Part shown: in pieces, positions 55,044-64,000 of the stretch | How the letters are laid out: each line of letters opens with the position of its first letter | How positions within the stretch are numbered: the first letter of the stretch is position 1 | NCBI GenBank assembly: GCA_018105865.1 | Contig: CM030837.1 | Coordinates: 5,165,475 to 5,229,474 of the forward strand | Length of the DNA stretch: 64,000 bases | Direction of reading: 5' to 3' | Origin: Metaphire vulgaris | Taxonomy: Eukaryota > Annelida > Clitellata > Crassiclitellata > Megascolecidae | Made by a program: the position numbers and the translations under genes | The notes under the pieces: model-generated | Told to the model about the DNA's origin: nothing | The model's database searches: none | The model's input: the letters and a program-made list of their open reading frames with translations, nothing else

Positions 55044-58000
55044 GTAAGTGCAACAGAACGACGAAAGTAAAGAGTCCTGTTTTTCGTTCGTCGATTTATG
55101 AAATGCTGCTGCTGCTCGTATAGAGAGCGTCCCTGCTGCTTTTTGGATCCAGTGGATTTTGTTTTTCGAGAAAAAAACGCCCGCGGTACTCGAAGACGGA
55201 GATGATCGGAAAGTCACTTTGATTAGAAGGACTTTATCGAATCTGCACTTGGCTTTGCTCATCGCAGTAGGCCTATTCAACGACTCTTCGCTTTTAACTG
55301 TTTTACGAGGATTATAAAGTAACGTATGGCTAAACGAAATCTTGAAATGTTGAGTATAAGAAATAAAGGACTTGACTGAAAAAAATTGATTGATTGATTG
55401 ATTGTCAACGAAATTAATTTTTCAAAATCAACATGAAACTTACAGGTTAAGCCACTCCGCGTTCAGTATTGAGAGAACCCCCTACATTTTGCGAACTGAT
55501 AAGCAGTTTTTCCTTTAAAAAATCTTAAAAAATTAATTTAATTTTAGGATCAATCTAAAAACCTCCACGCCAAAGGCAGACACTGCTGAGTTAAATTAGA
55601 TTTCCAGCTAAATTTTAACAGTTCAGTTCACTTATTTTAGGCAACGTATTTTTAAAGTACGGAACTTTGACCGTACGCGTATTATACGTATTTTATCATT
55701 GGAAATATTATACATACAATACGTATACGGTGCAACTTTTGACTGAGTTAAATCATTAGTCAAATCCATGGAAACCAGCCATCACTTGGTACGCGAAAGT
55801 TAACTTCAAGGCAGCTAAGACTTCTTATCGTGAGACGAAATTCTTACGCCCAAACCGACAGGCTGGTTTTGGATCTTGTCTTTGAAATGTTTCTTTGTTC
55901 CTCGGCACTCCAGAGAGAAGAAGAAGAAGTTTCTTTAAAACCGTTCACACTTCCCGGGGCATGTTGCCTATCTCTAAGTGATTTACAGTGTTAAGACTGA
56001 TTTCAATTGACGTTCTGTTTGGAGCGCTTAACTATATATCAATGAGATTCATTGTGCCTGTTTTCTCGAAACAGCGATCTAAAACCAAGCATACATCCGA
56101 GAGACTCCGCCTTTTATTTTCAAAGAAATTCGAACCGATGTTCTGCTGCAAACGAAACGTTAAAACAATAAAATTCTTTCATCCGAGTAACCCCTCATTC
56201 AGTAACCCCGTTCTTTTGCTGCCTTTCTTAGACGTGGCATCGATTTCGATCGGACCGCGAGATCAGAAGGTCATCGACAACGGCGTGGCGGCGTTCTTCT
56301 GCAGGGCGTCCGGATGGCCAACGTCCGACGTCCAGTGGCGGAGGAACGGACGCCGGATCAGTCCCGTCCGACCCAGGTACCAGATGGTCAACTCTACCAG
56401 AGGTTCGGTTCTGCGCATCGAACCGGTCAGGGCGTCGGACGAAGGACAGATCGAATGCAGAGTGGAAACGGAGGACGGAAAGTGGACGTCGGCAAACGCA
56501 TCGCTCCAGATCTATCCCACAATTGAAGAAGGCGAGTCTCTTCTAATTAAATCCATCTAAACGTTGACTGATCCTTCATCTTAATTTTCTGATCTGGTCT
56601 GGTCTTTATCTCTTAAATCCGAGGGTTGGCCGCACTACGAACATTGGCGGCTCCAGGATTTGGCAAGTGGGGGGCATTTGGGGTGGCAACTTCTAAGCAT
56701 GGGGCCCAACCATTTGTGATAGGTATGTAGTAGTAAGTATAGGGTCCCAACAGGGGGGGGTCAGGGGGGCAGACATTCAATAAGGGCACGCCCTTTCCCC
56801 GGGCCTCCATGTGGAGCCGCCACTGACTACGAGTGATCCTTCTCCATTCTTGTCTATCTTCAACCACACGACTGAGCTTTACTGTAGTTATTCCCGTGGA
56901 GGATGTAATGCTATCTAACCAGGCGATGCTCTTGCACGAAAGTCGGGTATAGTTCCATGTATTATTTGCTTTCTCAGGTCATCACCTTCTTTTCTTATGA
57001 TGTTTGCACAGAACCTTAACTTCCTTGTTTCAATTAATGTAAGGATCTCACTTTTAACTCCGTATTTTTCTTTTAAAAACCCATGAATTACACCATTAAT
57101 AACTACCATTGAAGTTTATATTTTTGAACAGAAATATACGCTGCGAAGCAATGGTACGTGTATGTCTGAGCGCAATGTTGTTAACAGGACTTGCATTAAC
57201 TATGCCTAGCCTATGAATGTTGAATCTGAAGTGGCAAATCTTAGATTCCCACGCTAATGGAGAGCTGTGTTAAAGCCAGTTCAAGAGTAAATTTTATATC
57301 TACGGTGATTTTTGGCGTGCACGTTTATTTCCGGTGACCAGACGTGAAAATTGCGGGGAATGAGTATGAGTTCTGGTCTTTGGTAGCAGCGCTAAGCTGC
57401 GAAGGTAGAACGCAGGTCTAGAGAAAGCATTGACAACCAATTCTAGATTAGTGGCGCAAGCCACCTGCGTCGCTGCTTGCCTAGTAACGGAGATCAGCGC
57501 CGGAAACCCTACGCTCGTTCGAGTAGGGGACTACTTTTACCTTTTTTACCTTGTCTTTGAAGGCAGGAATGTCAGTTCTTGACCTTGATCCTGGCCTTAA
57601 GGACTAATTAAGGACAAGTCACACAACAAGTTTCTGGTCCTGGTCCTGGCCTTGAGGGTTGAGTCTAATGTTCCCTCTAATTTTTTTGTAGTGCGTGTGC
57701 GCATGAAATTTCTTGTGTGCAAAATTGTACATAGAAAGTCAACTTCTGTGCAGTAAGTACGTGCATGATATGAAAGCAATGGAAACAATGTTCAAAAATT
57801 TGTGCGCTCCATTTTTTCCTTTGTGCGCTTGCCTTGCGACCTCTGTGCGCGCGCACACGCACACGCACACAGCTTAGAGGGAACATTGGAACTTGAGTCC
57901 CTGTTAACATCCCTGTCTGAAGTATAGAGTTTTTGGAAATACTAACATGTTTTGAAACTCGTAAAGTTACAACATCGTTCCATCTTAATTGGCAAATTTT

Positions 58001-60179
58001 ATTTATCCGTTATGATGGATATTACTTGCAGTAGTCGTATGGCGTTATCGAGTTCTTTCCTTCCTTGTAGCTGGAAACGGATTTCCACGTATCTCAGAAG
58101 GTCCACTGCTGAGGGCGGTTCAGAAGGGTGAAAGCGTGGAAATGCCCTGCACTGCTCTGGGTAGTCCACAGCCGAACATCACCTGGTACAAAGACTTCGT
58201 TCCCATTTTCAGCAGCTCTGAGGATCGTGTTACAATCCGATCGACTGGTAAGCGGCGTCGAAATGCAAATTAATTACACGTATTCGCCAATTTTCAAAAT
58301 AGTCTTCTAGAAACAAGATATGCATGTATAGGGTGGCGCAAAAAACCCGGACTAGTCACATTTAGGTTTGCATTTAATATAGTCCGGTTTTTTTGCACCA
58401 TCCTGTATTGACGCTTTATCGTGTATCTTTTCAATCTGTCTTGCCTTGTATTTAATTACATTGTCCATTGTTTATATCCAAACCGACCCAATCGTAGACT
58501 TCTATAGCGCCACTTCACAATGAAACAGAATGCTAGCAAATAGGTACCAAATTCTAATTGTTATAAGAAGCAAGGCCAAAATAATGCGAGTCAAATAATT
58601 AATTTAGTTCGTGTAAAGCAATTGTAGCGGAGTTTGCCAACAAAAATATGTAGACAAGCTTCTAAAGTTGACGAGTTTACGAATCTCATCTGAGAGCTCA
58701 AAATATGGGAAAAGATGCTCTATTAGTCAGGGCCTGTTTTAACGTGCAGTGATACACAAAAATGTGCAGTGATAAAATGAAAATGTGCAGTGATAAAATG
58801 TAATTTTCTGTGCTTTGTGCAGTGATAAATGTTCAGGACGACCTTTTTTGCTAGTATTTCACTATTTTGCGCGGATGTCCACAAATTTGTTCAGTTTAGT
58901 GCAGTGATAAATTTTTCTTGAAACAGGCCATGCTATTAGTATTACTGTCTCTGGACGACGTAGCGAATTGCATGCAAAGCAGTCGATACGCAATTGAAAT
59001 TATTGTTACAAAGACGAAATGTTCATCTAACGGTAGATGCGGGAGTAGAAAAGCATCACATGTCAGTTGAGCGTGATCTGCCAATGATTGTGGATGTCCT
59101 TGTCTAGGTTGGCTGCACATCGAAGAGGTTGACGAATACGACGAAGGAAAATACGATTGTTCGGCTGAAAATGAAATCGGCGCAACGTTCTCACATTATG
59201 CCAACCTCTACGTACGAGGTAAACACGTCTATAATATAGCTGCACATCGCTCAACAGCAGCAATCTCTTAAAAGTGACGTTATCTTTAAAAGTCAGTCGT
59301 CAGCGACCCTTTTCAATAATTCGTCAGTCGCGTTAGTTAGTCAATCAACAGTTTATTTTACTCGCAATCTGTGGAATCTAGCAATGAAGTAGTTGCGAAA
59401 TAGATATCCGACCATAGTAAAATACTGTATGAGTACAGTAGAACTCCGTTATAACGTACTTAGCGGTTCTGTAAAATTTAGTACGTTTTATCCGAGGTAC
59501 GCTACATCCAATATCACCCAATACGGTATAGAGCATCAAATGGGGCCGTTCATTGCGGTACGGCGGGTACGTTACCACCTAGTATGCGTCATAACCGAGT
59601 CCATTATATTGAAGTTCTACTGTAGTTAGCTGGTATGGAAGTTGTTTTTGAATATGTATTTTCATCACTCGCACGTCAACTGAAGAGGTTTATACTCCGG
59701 TTGTTGTTGCTGTTGTTCCAACCACCGTCGCCAGGTGACGCCCATAGTCTGCGGCGCCCTAATCGTTCTTGTTTGGTTGTCTTTCTCTCGCGTCAGTCCG
59801 AAGGATTGCTCCCCATTTTTCCATTCCACCGGAGAACGTGGAGGTGACCCTCGGGGGGAGTGCCAACCTGACCTGCGTGGCCGTCGGTTCGCCGATGCCG
59901 TACGTCAAGTGGAAGCTCGGATCGAAGGAGATAACGGCCGAAGAGGAGATTCCGATCGGAAAGAACGTTCTCTTACTCACCAACATCCGCCAATCGTCCG
60001 TCTATACCTGCGTCGCGTCTTCCGACCTCGGAACCATAGTTGCCAACGCAGCGGTCAACGTCAAAGGTGAGTCTTAGGTGACTCTTAGCGTATCGCGGTC
60101 ATCCACGCTCTCTCGGTTTTCCGTTCTCCAGTTATATAATCTCGTTTTCGACAGGTAATTGAATTCACGACTGTTAATA

Positions 60180-60232
<53 letters not shown>

Positions 60233-60333
60233 TATTATTATTATTATTCGTTGAAAGTTTTTATTGTTATTATTCGTTGAAAGATATTATTATTTTTCAT
60301 CTATTGACAAGTTATTGAATTACTTAGATGTGC

Positions 60334-60367
<34 letters not shown>

Positions 60368-60411
60368 TATATATATATATATATTATACGCCTTAATTAA
60401 TTATTTATTTA

Positions 60412-60468
<57 letters not shown>

Positions 60469-62946
60469 CTCTGGTAGACCTATAGTTATGATTCCATCGG
60501 AAGTTCAGTCGTCGTTAATTAAAAGCAGCTGCTGCCTTCTTTTCCAGCTCTACCACGATCCCCCACTCACCTGGTCGCCTCGGACGTCACCTCCACGTCC
60601 GTCCGTCTGAGATGGAGCGTCGCCAACGGAGCCGATCCGCCGGTCGACTCCCACGTCATCCTCTACCGGCGGAGACCGGGACCGTCGAGGAAGCATCCTT
60701 TCGAGGAGGTGGAGCACTTCGAACGGAATGCGGAGCACGTGATCGCGTCTCTCTCTCCCCACACCGTCTACGAATTCCACGTCGTCGCCGTCAACAACGT
60801 CGGCAGGAGTTCGTCCAGCAACACCGTCGAAGTCCTAACGCTAGAAGCCAGTAAGACCGCTTCATAATAATAGTAAATTTTAATTAATTAATTAGTTAAT
60901 AGTTAATTTTTAATTAATTAATAATTAATTAATTAACAATAAATAAATAATAATTAATAATTGATGAATAAATAAATTAATTTTAAATAATTTATTAAAA
61001 TATAGTAACTTATAATTCATACTTCATAATAATAGTAAATTTTAATTAATAATACTATAATAATAGTAAATTTTAATTAATTAATTAATTAGTTAATAGT
61101 TAATTTTTAATTTTAATTAATTATTAATTAATTAATTAACGATAAATAAATAATAATTAATAATTGATGAATAAATAAATTAATTTTAAATAATTTATTA
61201 AAATATAGTAACTTATTATGATAATAATTTGTATTATTATTATAAATAATAATAATACTAATACTAATAATAATAATAATAATAATTATTATTATTATTA
61301 TCGTGGTGGTGGCGGCGGCGGCGATGGTGGTGGTGATGATGGTTGTGGTGATGATGATGATAACAAAGATTGGAGTGATAAGTAGGGTCTTTGTTCCTAG
61401 TGGTTTATTTGTAAAAAAAACAGCGGAAAGAGCGAATAGGGACTAAACTCCCATTCAGAGATTAGCGATTTCCAGGCGTAAAGAGGACAGCAGCTAAAAT
61501 TCTCAGAGCCGTAGCTAGGGGGCAGAGGGGCATATGCCCCCGGGTGCCAAGGTGAGGGGGCGCCAAAATAGGGTAAATAGGGTATTTGGGTAAGCAATAT
61601 GCTTAATAAAGAAGAAGAAACATGTGCGACGACCTTTTTTGGCTCGTCAGCAGCCTGGAGGGGCGCCAACGGTACACTTTGCCCCCGGGCGCCATATACC
61701 CTAGCCACGGCTCTGAAAATTCTCTACGATCACTGGATGCAGACAGACTAGTGACCGAACTCGCCTTTACATCCGATTTATCTTATATACAGTATAATTA
61801 TTTATATACGACTTTCATAGCTCTCTGTGGTTAAAAGTTAAACTGTAATCAAAACGCACAGCAACAAGAGATCGGTCAGAGTGAGAAACAGAGCGAGTTA
61901 GTAGACTATGGCGGAAAGGCGAACTGGAGGAGGAGGAGGAGGAGGAGGAGGAGATATGTTTCTGATCTTGTTCTCTAGTTCATATGACGAAGCTGAAGAG
62001 CTGTACTGTTGAGATGATAGTCGCATCGTTGTTTTGCGTCGTGTTTTTCTGTTTTTCTAGAACCCGACAGCCCTCCGCAGAACGTCCGCGCTCGACCAAT
62101 CAGCTCGAGCACCGTGGTCGTCCAGTGGGACGAACCAAAGACACCGAACGGCATCGTAAAAGTAAGTAAGAAAAGCTGATTCACTGTGTTCGGCGCATTC
62201 AATGGAAAAGCGCCGGAATAGAAAGAGAGAGAGAGATCGCTTTATTTATTATTGACTGACCAATTGTTGGTCAGTTGAAATCTTCAAAATGGAAATAAAT
62301 GGCTACGCCACTGCGTGGTCGATCATAAGATGAAAATGGTTTCAGCGTTTAAACGCTGCTTCTGAGGCATTTTCTCGGCGTCGCGTGCAGGAGCGTAGCG
62401 ACGGGGGTATATCGGTATATATACCCCCGAATCAGTCTACCTTAAAGTTTTCTATGTGATTTATATGTGGTTATATGTAGTTTGTATGGTTTATAGTGAC
62501 GGTTTATACCCCAAACATTTATACCTTCCCAAATCATATTCCTGGCTACGCCCTTGGTCGCGTGTTTTAGGGGTACAAGATCTTCTACACGCTGACACCG
62601 CACGAACCTCTGTCCAGGTGGTACGTTCAGACGGTGGACAACAGCCAGCTGACCACCGTCAGCAATCTCATCACCAACCGTACCTACGCGGTCACCGTAC
62701 TCGGGTTCACCGGAGTAGGCGACGGTCCCACATCGGAACCAGTGCAAGTGAAGACTCAACAGGGAGGTCAGTACTTCCGCAGACGGACGTCATCATCCTT
62801 TTATAAGACAGACGTCGGCAGTTTACTCTTGAATTATAGTGACATTCAGCAAAAACAATCGATTTAATTACACAGTAAGTTCTTGAGTTATTCTGGAATT
62901 CGTATTTAGTGAATTAGGCATACAAAAGCAGAGATCCGACCTATTT

Positions 62947-62996
<50 letters not shown>

Positions 62997-63447
62997 CATC
63001 ATCATCACCATCATCATAATCGTCGTCGTCATCATCATCACCATCATCATCATCGTCGTCGTCGTCGTCATCATCACCATCATCGTCGTCATTGTCGTCG
63101 TCGTCATCATCATCATCACCATAATAATAATAATAATATTAATAATAATCATTATCATAATCATCATTATCCTCATCCTCGCCATCATCATCCCTAGGTG
63201 AACCCAAGATTATCATCCTCAAGATCATTGGAAGGCGGAAATTGCAAACTAAACGCTTTATGCATGCTGAAGTTTCATGATAATGATGATGATGATGATG
63301 ACGACGACGATGATAATTATGATGACTACTACTGTACTACAACGTCGACGGTCACCGGAACTGTTGCCAATTAAGCGTCTCGTTGAATTGTTAAGACTTG
63401 TGGTGTGGTTTTCTGTGCAGTGACTGACAATGTAGCTCCAGTGGAAT
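54962..63447 (+). CDS. Lar: LAR-type receptor protein tyrosine phosphatase, N-terminal ectodomain (partial; nine coding exons in window)
   Basis: Exons 54962-55043, 56232-56531, 58071-58247, 59108-59218, 59797-60066, 60548-60850, 62061-62161, 62571-62766 and a probable microexon 63421-63447 join in phase into 1567 nt (522 codons plus one base). They encode a signal peptide, three Ig domains and two fibronectin III domains, in the order of animal LAR/PTPRD/PTPRS/PTPRF. Family hallmarks include the Ig3 stretch [13 protein letters not shown], the Ig2 end ANLYVR followed by VRR, and KTQQG at the end of FN3-2. Known of the family: type I membrane receptors on axons and synapses that bind heparan and chondroitin sulfate proteoglycans through Ig1 and carry two cytoplasmic phosphatase domains. 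Those domains, the remaining FN3 repeats and the membrane segment are not in this window. No frameshift or stop was seen, so the gene looks intact. Confidence 0.93.
55044..56231 (+). other. LAR intron 1
   Basis: GT-AG, phase 1. AT-rich with (ATTG)n near 55385; no exon recognised. An open frame from 55988 merely runs into exon 2. Confidence 0.8.
56232..56531 (+). CDS. Lar: LAR coding exon 2: Ig domain 1
   Basis: Residues 28-127 form an I-set Ig domain with the disulfide pair Cys51 and Cys103 and the core Trp63. A basic run R64 R65 N66 G67 R68 R69 sits where vertebrate LAR-RPTPs have the lysine cluster that binds glycosaminoglycans, so the same role is inferred. Two N-glycosylation sequons are visible (NST at 81, NAS near the end). 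The exon starts in phase 1 after ttcttag. It ends in phase 1 at GAAG|gcgagt, a GC donor. The in-frame reading continues about 40 bases further without a usable GT donor. Confidence 0.92.
56642..56825. mobile_element. hAT-like MITE, CAGTGGCGGCTCC family, in a LAR intron
   Basis: CATTGGCGGCTCCAGG to GGAGCCGCCACTG; flanks ACTACGAA and ACTACGAG match at 7 of 8. Located about 110 bases downstream of the Ig1 exon, in the GC-AG intron. Confidence 0.85.
56890..57110 (-). mobile_element. LINE C-terminal tail fragment in a LAR intron
   Basis: The minus strand reads [37 protein letters not shown] and RARASPG, the same tail module as at 8252-8461 and 16800-17020. Short and 5'-truncated. Confidence 0.72.
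57385..57550 (+). mobile_element. SINE-like repeat, second family, copy 3, in a LAR intron
   Basis: TAGCAGCGCTAAGCTGCGAA, GCGTCGCTGCTTGCCTAGTA and CGGAGATCAGCGCCGG are the complement of the other two copies. Confidence 0.7.
58071..58247 (+). CDS. Lar: LAR coding exon 3: first part of Ig domain 2
   Basis: Residues 128-186 carry GFPRI..GPLL, the first cysteine Cys154 and the core Trp166 of Ig2, with an N-glycosylation sequon at 163. The reading matches the family pattern GFP..DMGP...V and W[FY]KDF. The acceptor is ccttccttgtag. The exon ends in phase 1 at ACTG|gtaagc. The boundary lies after RST, the D-E loop site at which vertebrate PTPRD and PTPRS insert the alternative mini-exon meA. Confidence 0.92.
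58328..58410. mobile_element. Hairpin-forming mini-MITE, copy 2, in a LAR intron
   Basis: AGGGTGGCGCAAAAAACC and GGTTTTTTTGCACCATCCT are inverted; the loop GTCACATTTAGGTTTGCATT matches copy 1. It lies 80 bases downstream of the first Ig2 exon. Confidence 0.72.
58728..58932. mobile_element. hAT-like MITE, perfect 8-bp target duplication (CTATTAGT), in a LAR intron
   Basis: CAGGGCCTGTTTTAACG and TTGAAACAGGCCATG are inverted ends, flanked by CTATTAGT (58720-58727, 58933-58940). The interior repeats GTGCAGTGATAAA about five times and carries GACGACCTTTTTTGCTAG. It lies between the two Ig2 exons. Confidence 0.88.
59108..59218 (+). CDS. Lar: LAR coding exon 4: second part of Ig domain 2
   Basis: Residues 187-223 begin GWLHIEEV and contain the second Ig2 cysteine, Cys204, in the D-x-G-x-Y-x-C motif (DEGKYDC). 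They end ANLYVR. Acceptor cttgtctag and donor CGAG|gtaaac are both in phase 1. The exit point equals the vertebrate Ig2-Ig3 junction, where the four-residue meB mini-exon is inserted. Joined directly to the next exon it reads YVRVRR, the meB-minus form. Confidence 0.92.
59436..59622. mobile_element. Pogo/Tigger-like MITE with TA target site, in a LAR intron
   Basis: CAGTAGAACTCCGTTATAAC to TATTGAAGTTCTACTG, flanked by TA. Interior blocks ACGTACTTAGCGG.TCTGTA and CCAATACGGTA match the 51-kb copy. It lies in the Ig2-Ig3 intron. Confidence 0.85.
59797..60066 (+). CDS. Lar: LAR coding exon 5: Ig domain 3
   Basis: Residues 224-313 encode the whole of Ig3 in one exon, with Cys250, Trp262 and Cys295. 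The stretches [20 protein letters not shown] and YTCVAS are nearly identical to vertebrate and insect LAR proteins, the best conserved part of this gene in the window. An N-glycosylation sequon is at Asn247. The acceptor is ctctcgcgtcag and the donor AAAG|gtgagt, phase 1 at both ends. Confidence 0.95.
60177..60475 (+). repeat. (AAT)n, (TA)n and (ATT)n tracts in LAR intron
   Basis: 60177-60230 AAT, 60340-60385 TA, 60410-60468 AAT/ATT; the two halves are complementary. Confidence 0.95.
60548..60850 (+). CDS. Lar: LAR coding exon 6: fibronectin III domain 1
   Basis: Residues 314-414 form the first FN3 repeat. It starts ALPRSP (family ALPKPP), has the core Trp in LRWS, and ends with the typical [20 protein letters not shown] segment containing the FN3 Tyr. 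Acceptor ttttccag and donor GCCA|gtaaga are phase 1. GC content and CpG density are far above the AT-rich flanking introns, as in the other exons of this gene. Confidence 0.93.
60866..61216 (+). repeat. Direct duplication of a 150-bp AT-only block in a LAR intron
   Basis: 60866-61013 and 61064-61216 share GTTAATAGTTAATTTTTAAT, ATTGATGAATAAATAAATTA and AAAATATAGTAACTTAT in order. Confidence 0.9.
61504..61715. mobile_element. hAT-like MITE, perfect 8-bp target duplication (AAAATTCT), in a LAR intron
   Basis: Inverted ends CAGAGCCGTAGCTAGGG and CCCTAGCCACGGCTCTG. The interior has GACGACCTTTTTTGGCTCGTC. Lies in the intron between FN3-1 and FN3-2. Confidence 0.9.
62061..62161 (+). CDS. Lar: LAR coding exon 7: first part of fibronectin III domain 2
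   Basis: Encodes [19 protein letters not shown] and [11 protein letters not shown], the first strands and core Trp of FN3-2. It enters in phase 1 after tttttctag and leaves in phase 0 at GTAAAA|gtaagt. The intron falls before GYKIFYT, at the same FN3 position as in other LAR genes, between the N-G-x loop and the G-Y strand. Confidence 0.92.
62388..62556. mobile_element. hAT-like MITE, CAGGGGCGTAGC family, perfect 8-bp target duplication (GTCGCGTG), at a LAR splice site
   Basis: CAGGAGCGTAGCGACGG to GGCTACGCCCTTG. GTCGCGTG flanks at 62380-62387 and 62557-62564. The right copy is followed directly by ttttag and exon 8, so the insertion sits six bases plus the duplication from the exon. Confidence 0.9.
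62571..62766 (+). CDS. Lar: LAR coding exon 8: second part of fibronectin III domain 2
   Basis: Starts [10 protein letters not shown] in phase 0 after gtgttttag and ends VQVKTQQG in phase 1 at GGAG|gtcagt. It contains [16 protein letters not shown] and GVGDGP, which match the family's NL...TY.V.VL.FT..GDGP. The polypyrimidine region of its acceptor overlaps the target duplication of a transposon ending at 62556 (see findings). Confidence 0.92.
62942..63200 (+). repeat. (ATC)n/(GTC)n/(AAT)n triplet block in a LAR intron
   Basis: About 250 bp of CAT and CGT triplets with AATAAT in the middle. A smaller GAT/GAC block lies at 63278-63325. Confidence 0.95.
63421..63447 (+). CDS. Lar: LAR candidate 27-nt microexon between FN3-2 and FN3-3
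   Basis: A tract gtggttttctgtgcag is followed by 27 bases and then gtaagtg, a strong donor. Entry and exit are both phase 1, so joining to exon 8 adds VTDNVAPVE without changing frame and leaves a phase-1 end for the next exon. In insects and vertebrates KTQQG or TQTG is followed directly by VPG/VPS of FN3-3, so these nine residues would be an optional linker insertion. It could be a chance pair of splice sites; I see no downstream FN3-3 exon in the remaining 550 bases. Confidence 0.5.
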
Positions 63448-63543
63448 GTAAGTGAAACGAGCGTTGCTCTTTCCGTTCTTTCCGTTCTCTTGTTACGTGG
63501 AACTGTTTCTTCTCTCTTGACATTTCTCAGATCCTCGTTTAGA

Positions 63544-63724
63544 AGTGCTTTATCCAGACTCCAGGTCCTTAGAAGGGGAGAGATTGACTTAGCTGCAAGG
63601 CGGGGAAGAGACACAGTTGAATGCAAAAATTTCAGTCACTGCTGATATTTGGGGGGGGAGTTGGGAGTTTGTGGTTGCATGGGAGAGGGGGAAATTCCCT
63701 CTATCTGGCCTGTATAAAGCACTG
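63544..63724. mobile_element. MITE, CAGTGTTTTATCCAG family, diverged
   Basis: AGTGCTTTATCCAGACTCC to CTGGCCTGTATAAAGCACTG. Flanks are only roughly alike (GTTTAGAA, GTTTATCA). It lies downstream of the candidate LAR microexon. Confidence 0.65.
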
Positions 63725-64000
63725 GTTTATCAGCTTCGTTAACAGTTAAACAACCGACAAAGAAGCAACCATTTCTGGCAAGAACAATTGTTAGGCCTAC
63801 AATGCTCAGATTTCACTGAAACAGTCAATATATAAACTTCGACCCACAAATTACATTAAAGTACTCAAGCGTGTTATACGCAGAGTGAATATCTTAATCG
63901 CGTCCAGATGTTCGGTGAATATGGTCGACCTCGCGAACGCGGCACATCTAGATTGTTTGTGGTCATGAGAAAGAGAATGTTTGAGGGGGGACAGGACAGG

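Noticed and set aside
55988..56231. In-frame extension of the Ig1 exon upstream of 56232
   Set aside because: The translated segment has no Ig or signal character, while a good acceptor at 56230-56231 restores phase with the signal-peptide exon.

Overview
The window is animal nuclear DNA. Its genes are split by GT-AG introns, it is dense in microsatellites, and it carries many short inverted-repeat transposons, tRNA-derived SINEs and non-LTR retrotransposon pieces. There is no operon structure, no rRNA or tRNA gene and no CRISPR. Two protein genes can be supported: an interferon regulatory factor (IRF) and a LAR-type receptor tyrosine phosphatase. IRF genes are absent from insects and nematodes. 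Together with compact LAR introns and clear divergence from vertebrate proteins, this suggests a non-ecdysozoan invertebrate, probably marine (echinoderm, hemichordate, cephalochordate or mollusc grade). The exact phylum cannot be read from the sequence.

Left third (1-14.3 kb). A five-exon IRF gene runs on the minus strand from 14178 to 6904. Its first two exons encode a complete IRF DNA-binding domain. Three further exons (serine-rich, then acidic) are proposed because splice phases agree and the sum, 1152 nt, is an open 383-codon frame. Its third intron holds a degenerate LINE with a second LINE inserted in it, and an 842-bp foldback element with arms of about 285 bp.

Middle (14.3-54.9 kb). 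I see no convincing gene. The region is a layered archive of transposons. The most striking is a 5.6-kb foldback element (26879-32499): short terminal inverted repeats, a left arm of 13 copies of an exactly 75-bp unit, a right arm of 12 copies of a 108-117-bp unit in opposite orientation, and a core holding a MITE and a hAT remnant with a perfect 8-bp target duplication. Thirteen elements in the window have perfect 8-bp target duplications and CAG...CTG ends, so they are hAT-like. A motif close to GACAAGCAAAAAAGGTCATC recurs inside many of these otherwise different elements, and the palindrome TAGGCCTA is strongly over-represented.

Right end (54.9-64.0 kb). The plus-strand LAR gene begins with a signal-peptide exon. 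Exons for Ig1, Ig2 (two exons), Ig3, FN3-1 and FN3-2 (two exons) follow, then a candidate 27-nt microexon. All phases match and the gene runs off the right edge. Transmembrane and phosphatase domains lie outside the window. Notable points are a GC-AG intron after Ig1, introns at the sites where vertebrate LAR-RPTPs insert mini-exons meA and meB, and a MITE whose target duplication is part of a 3' splice site.
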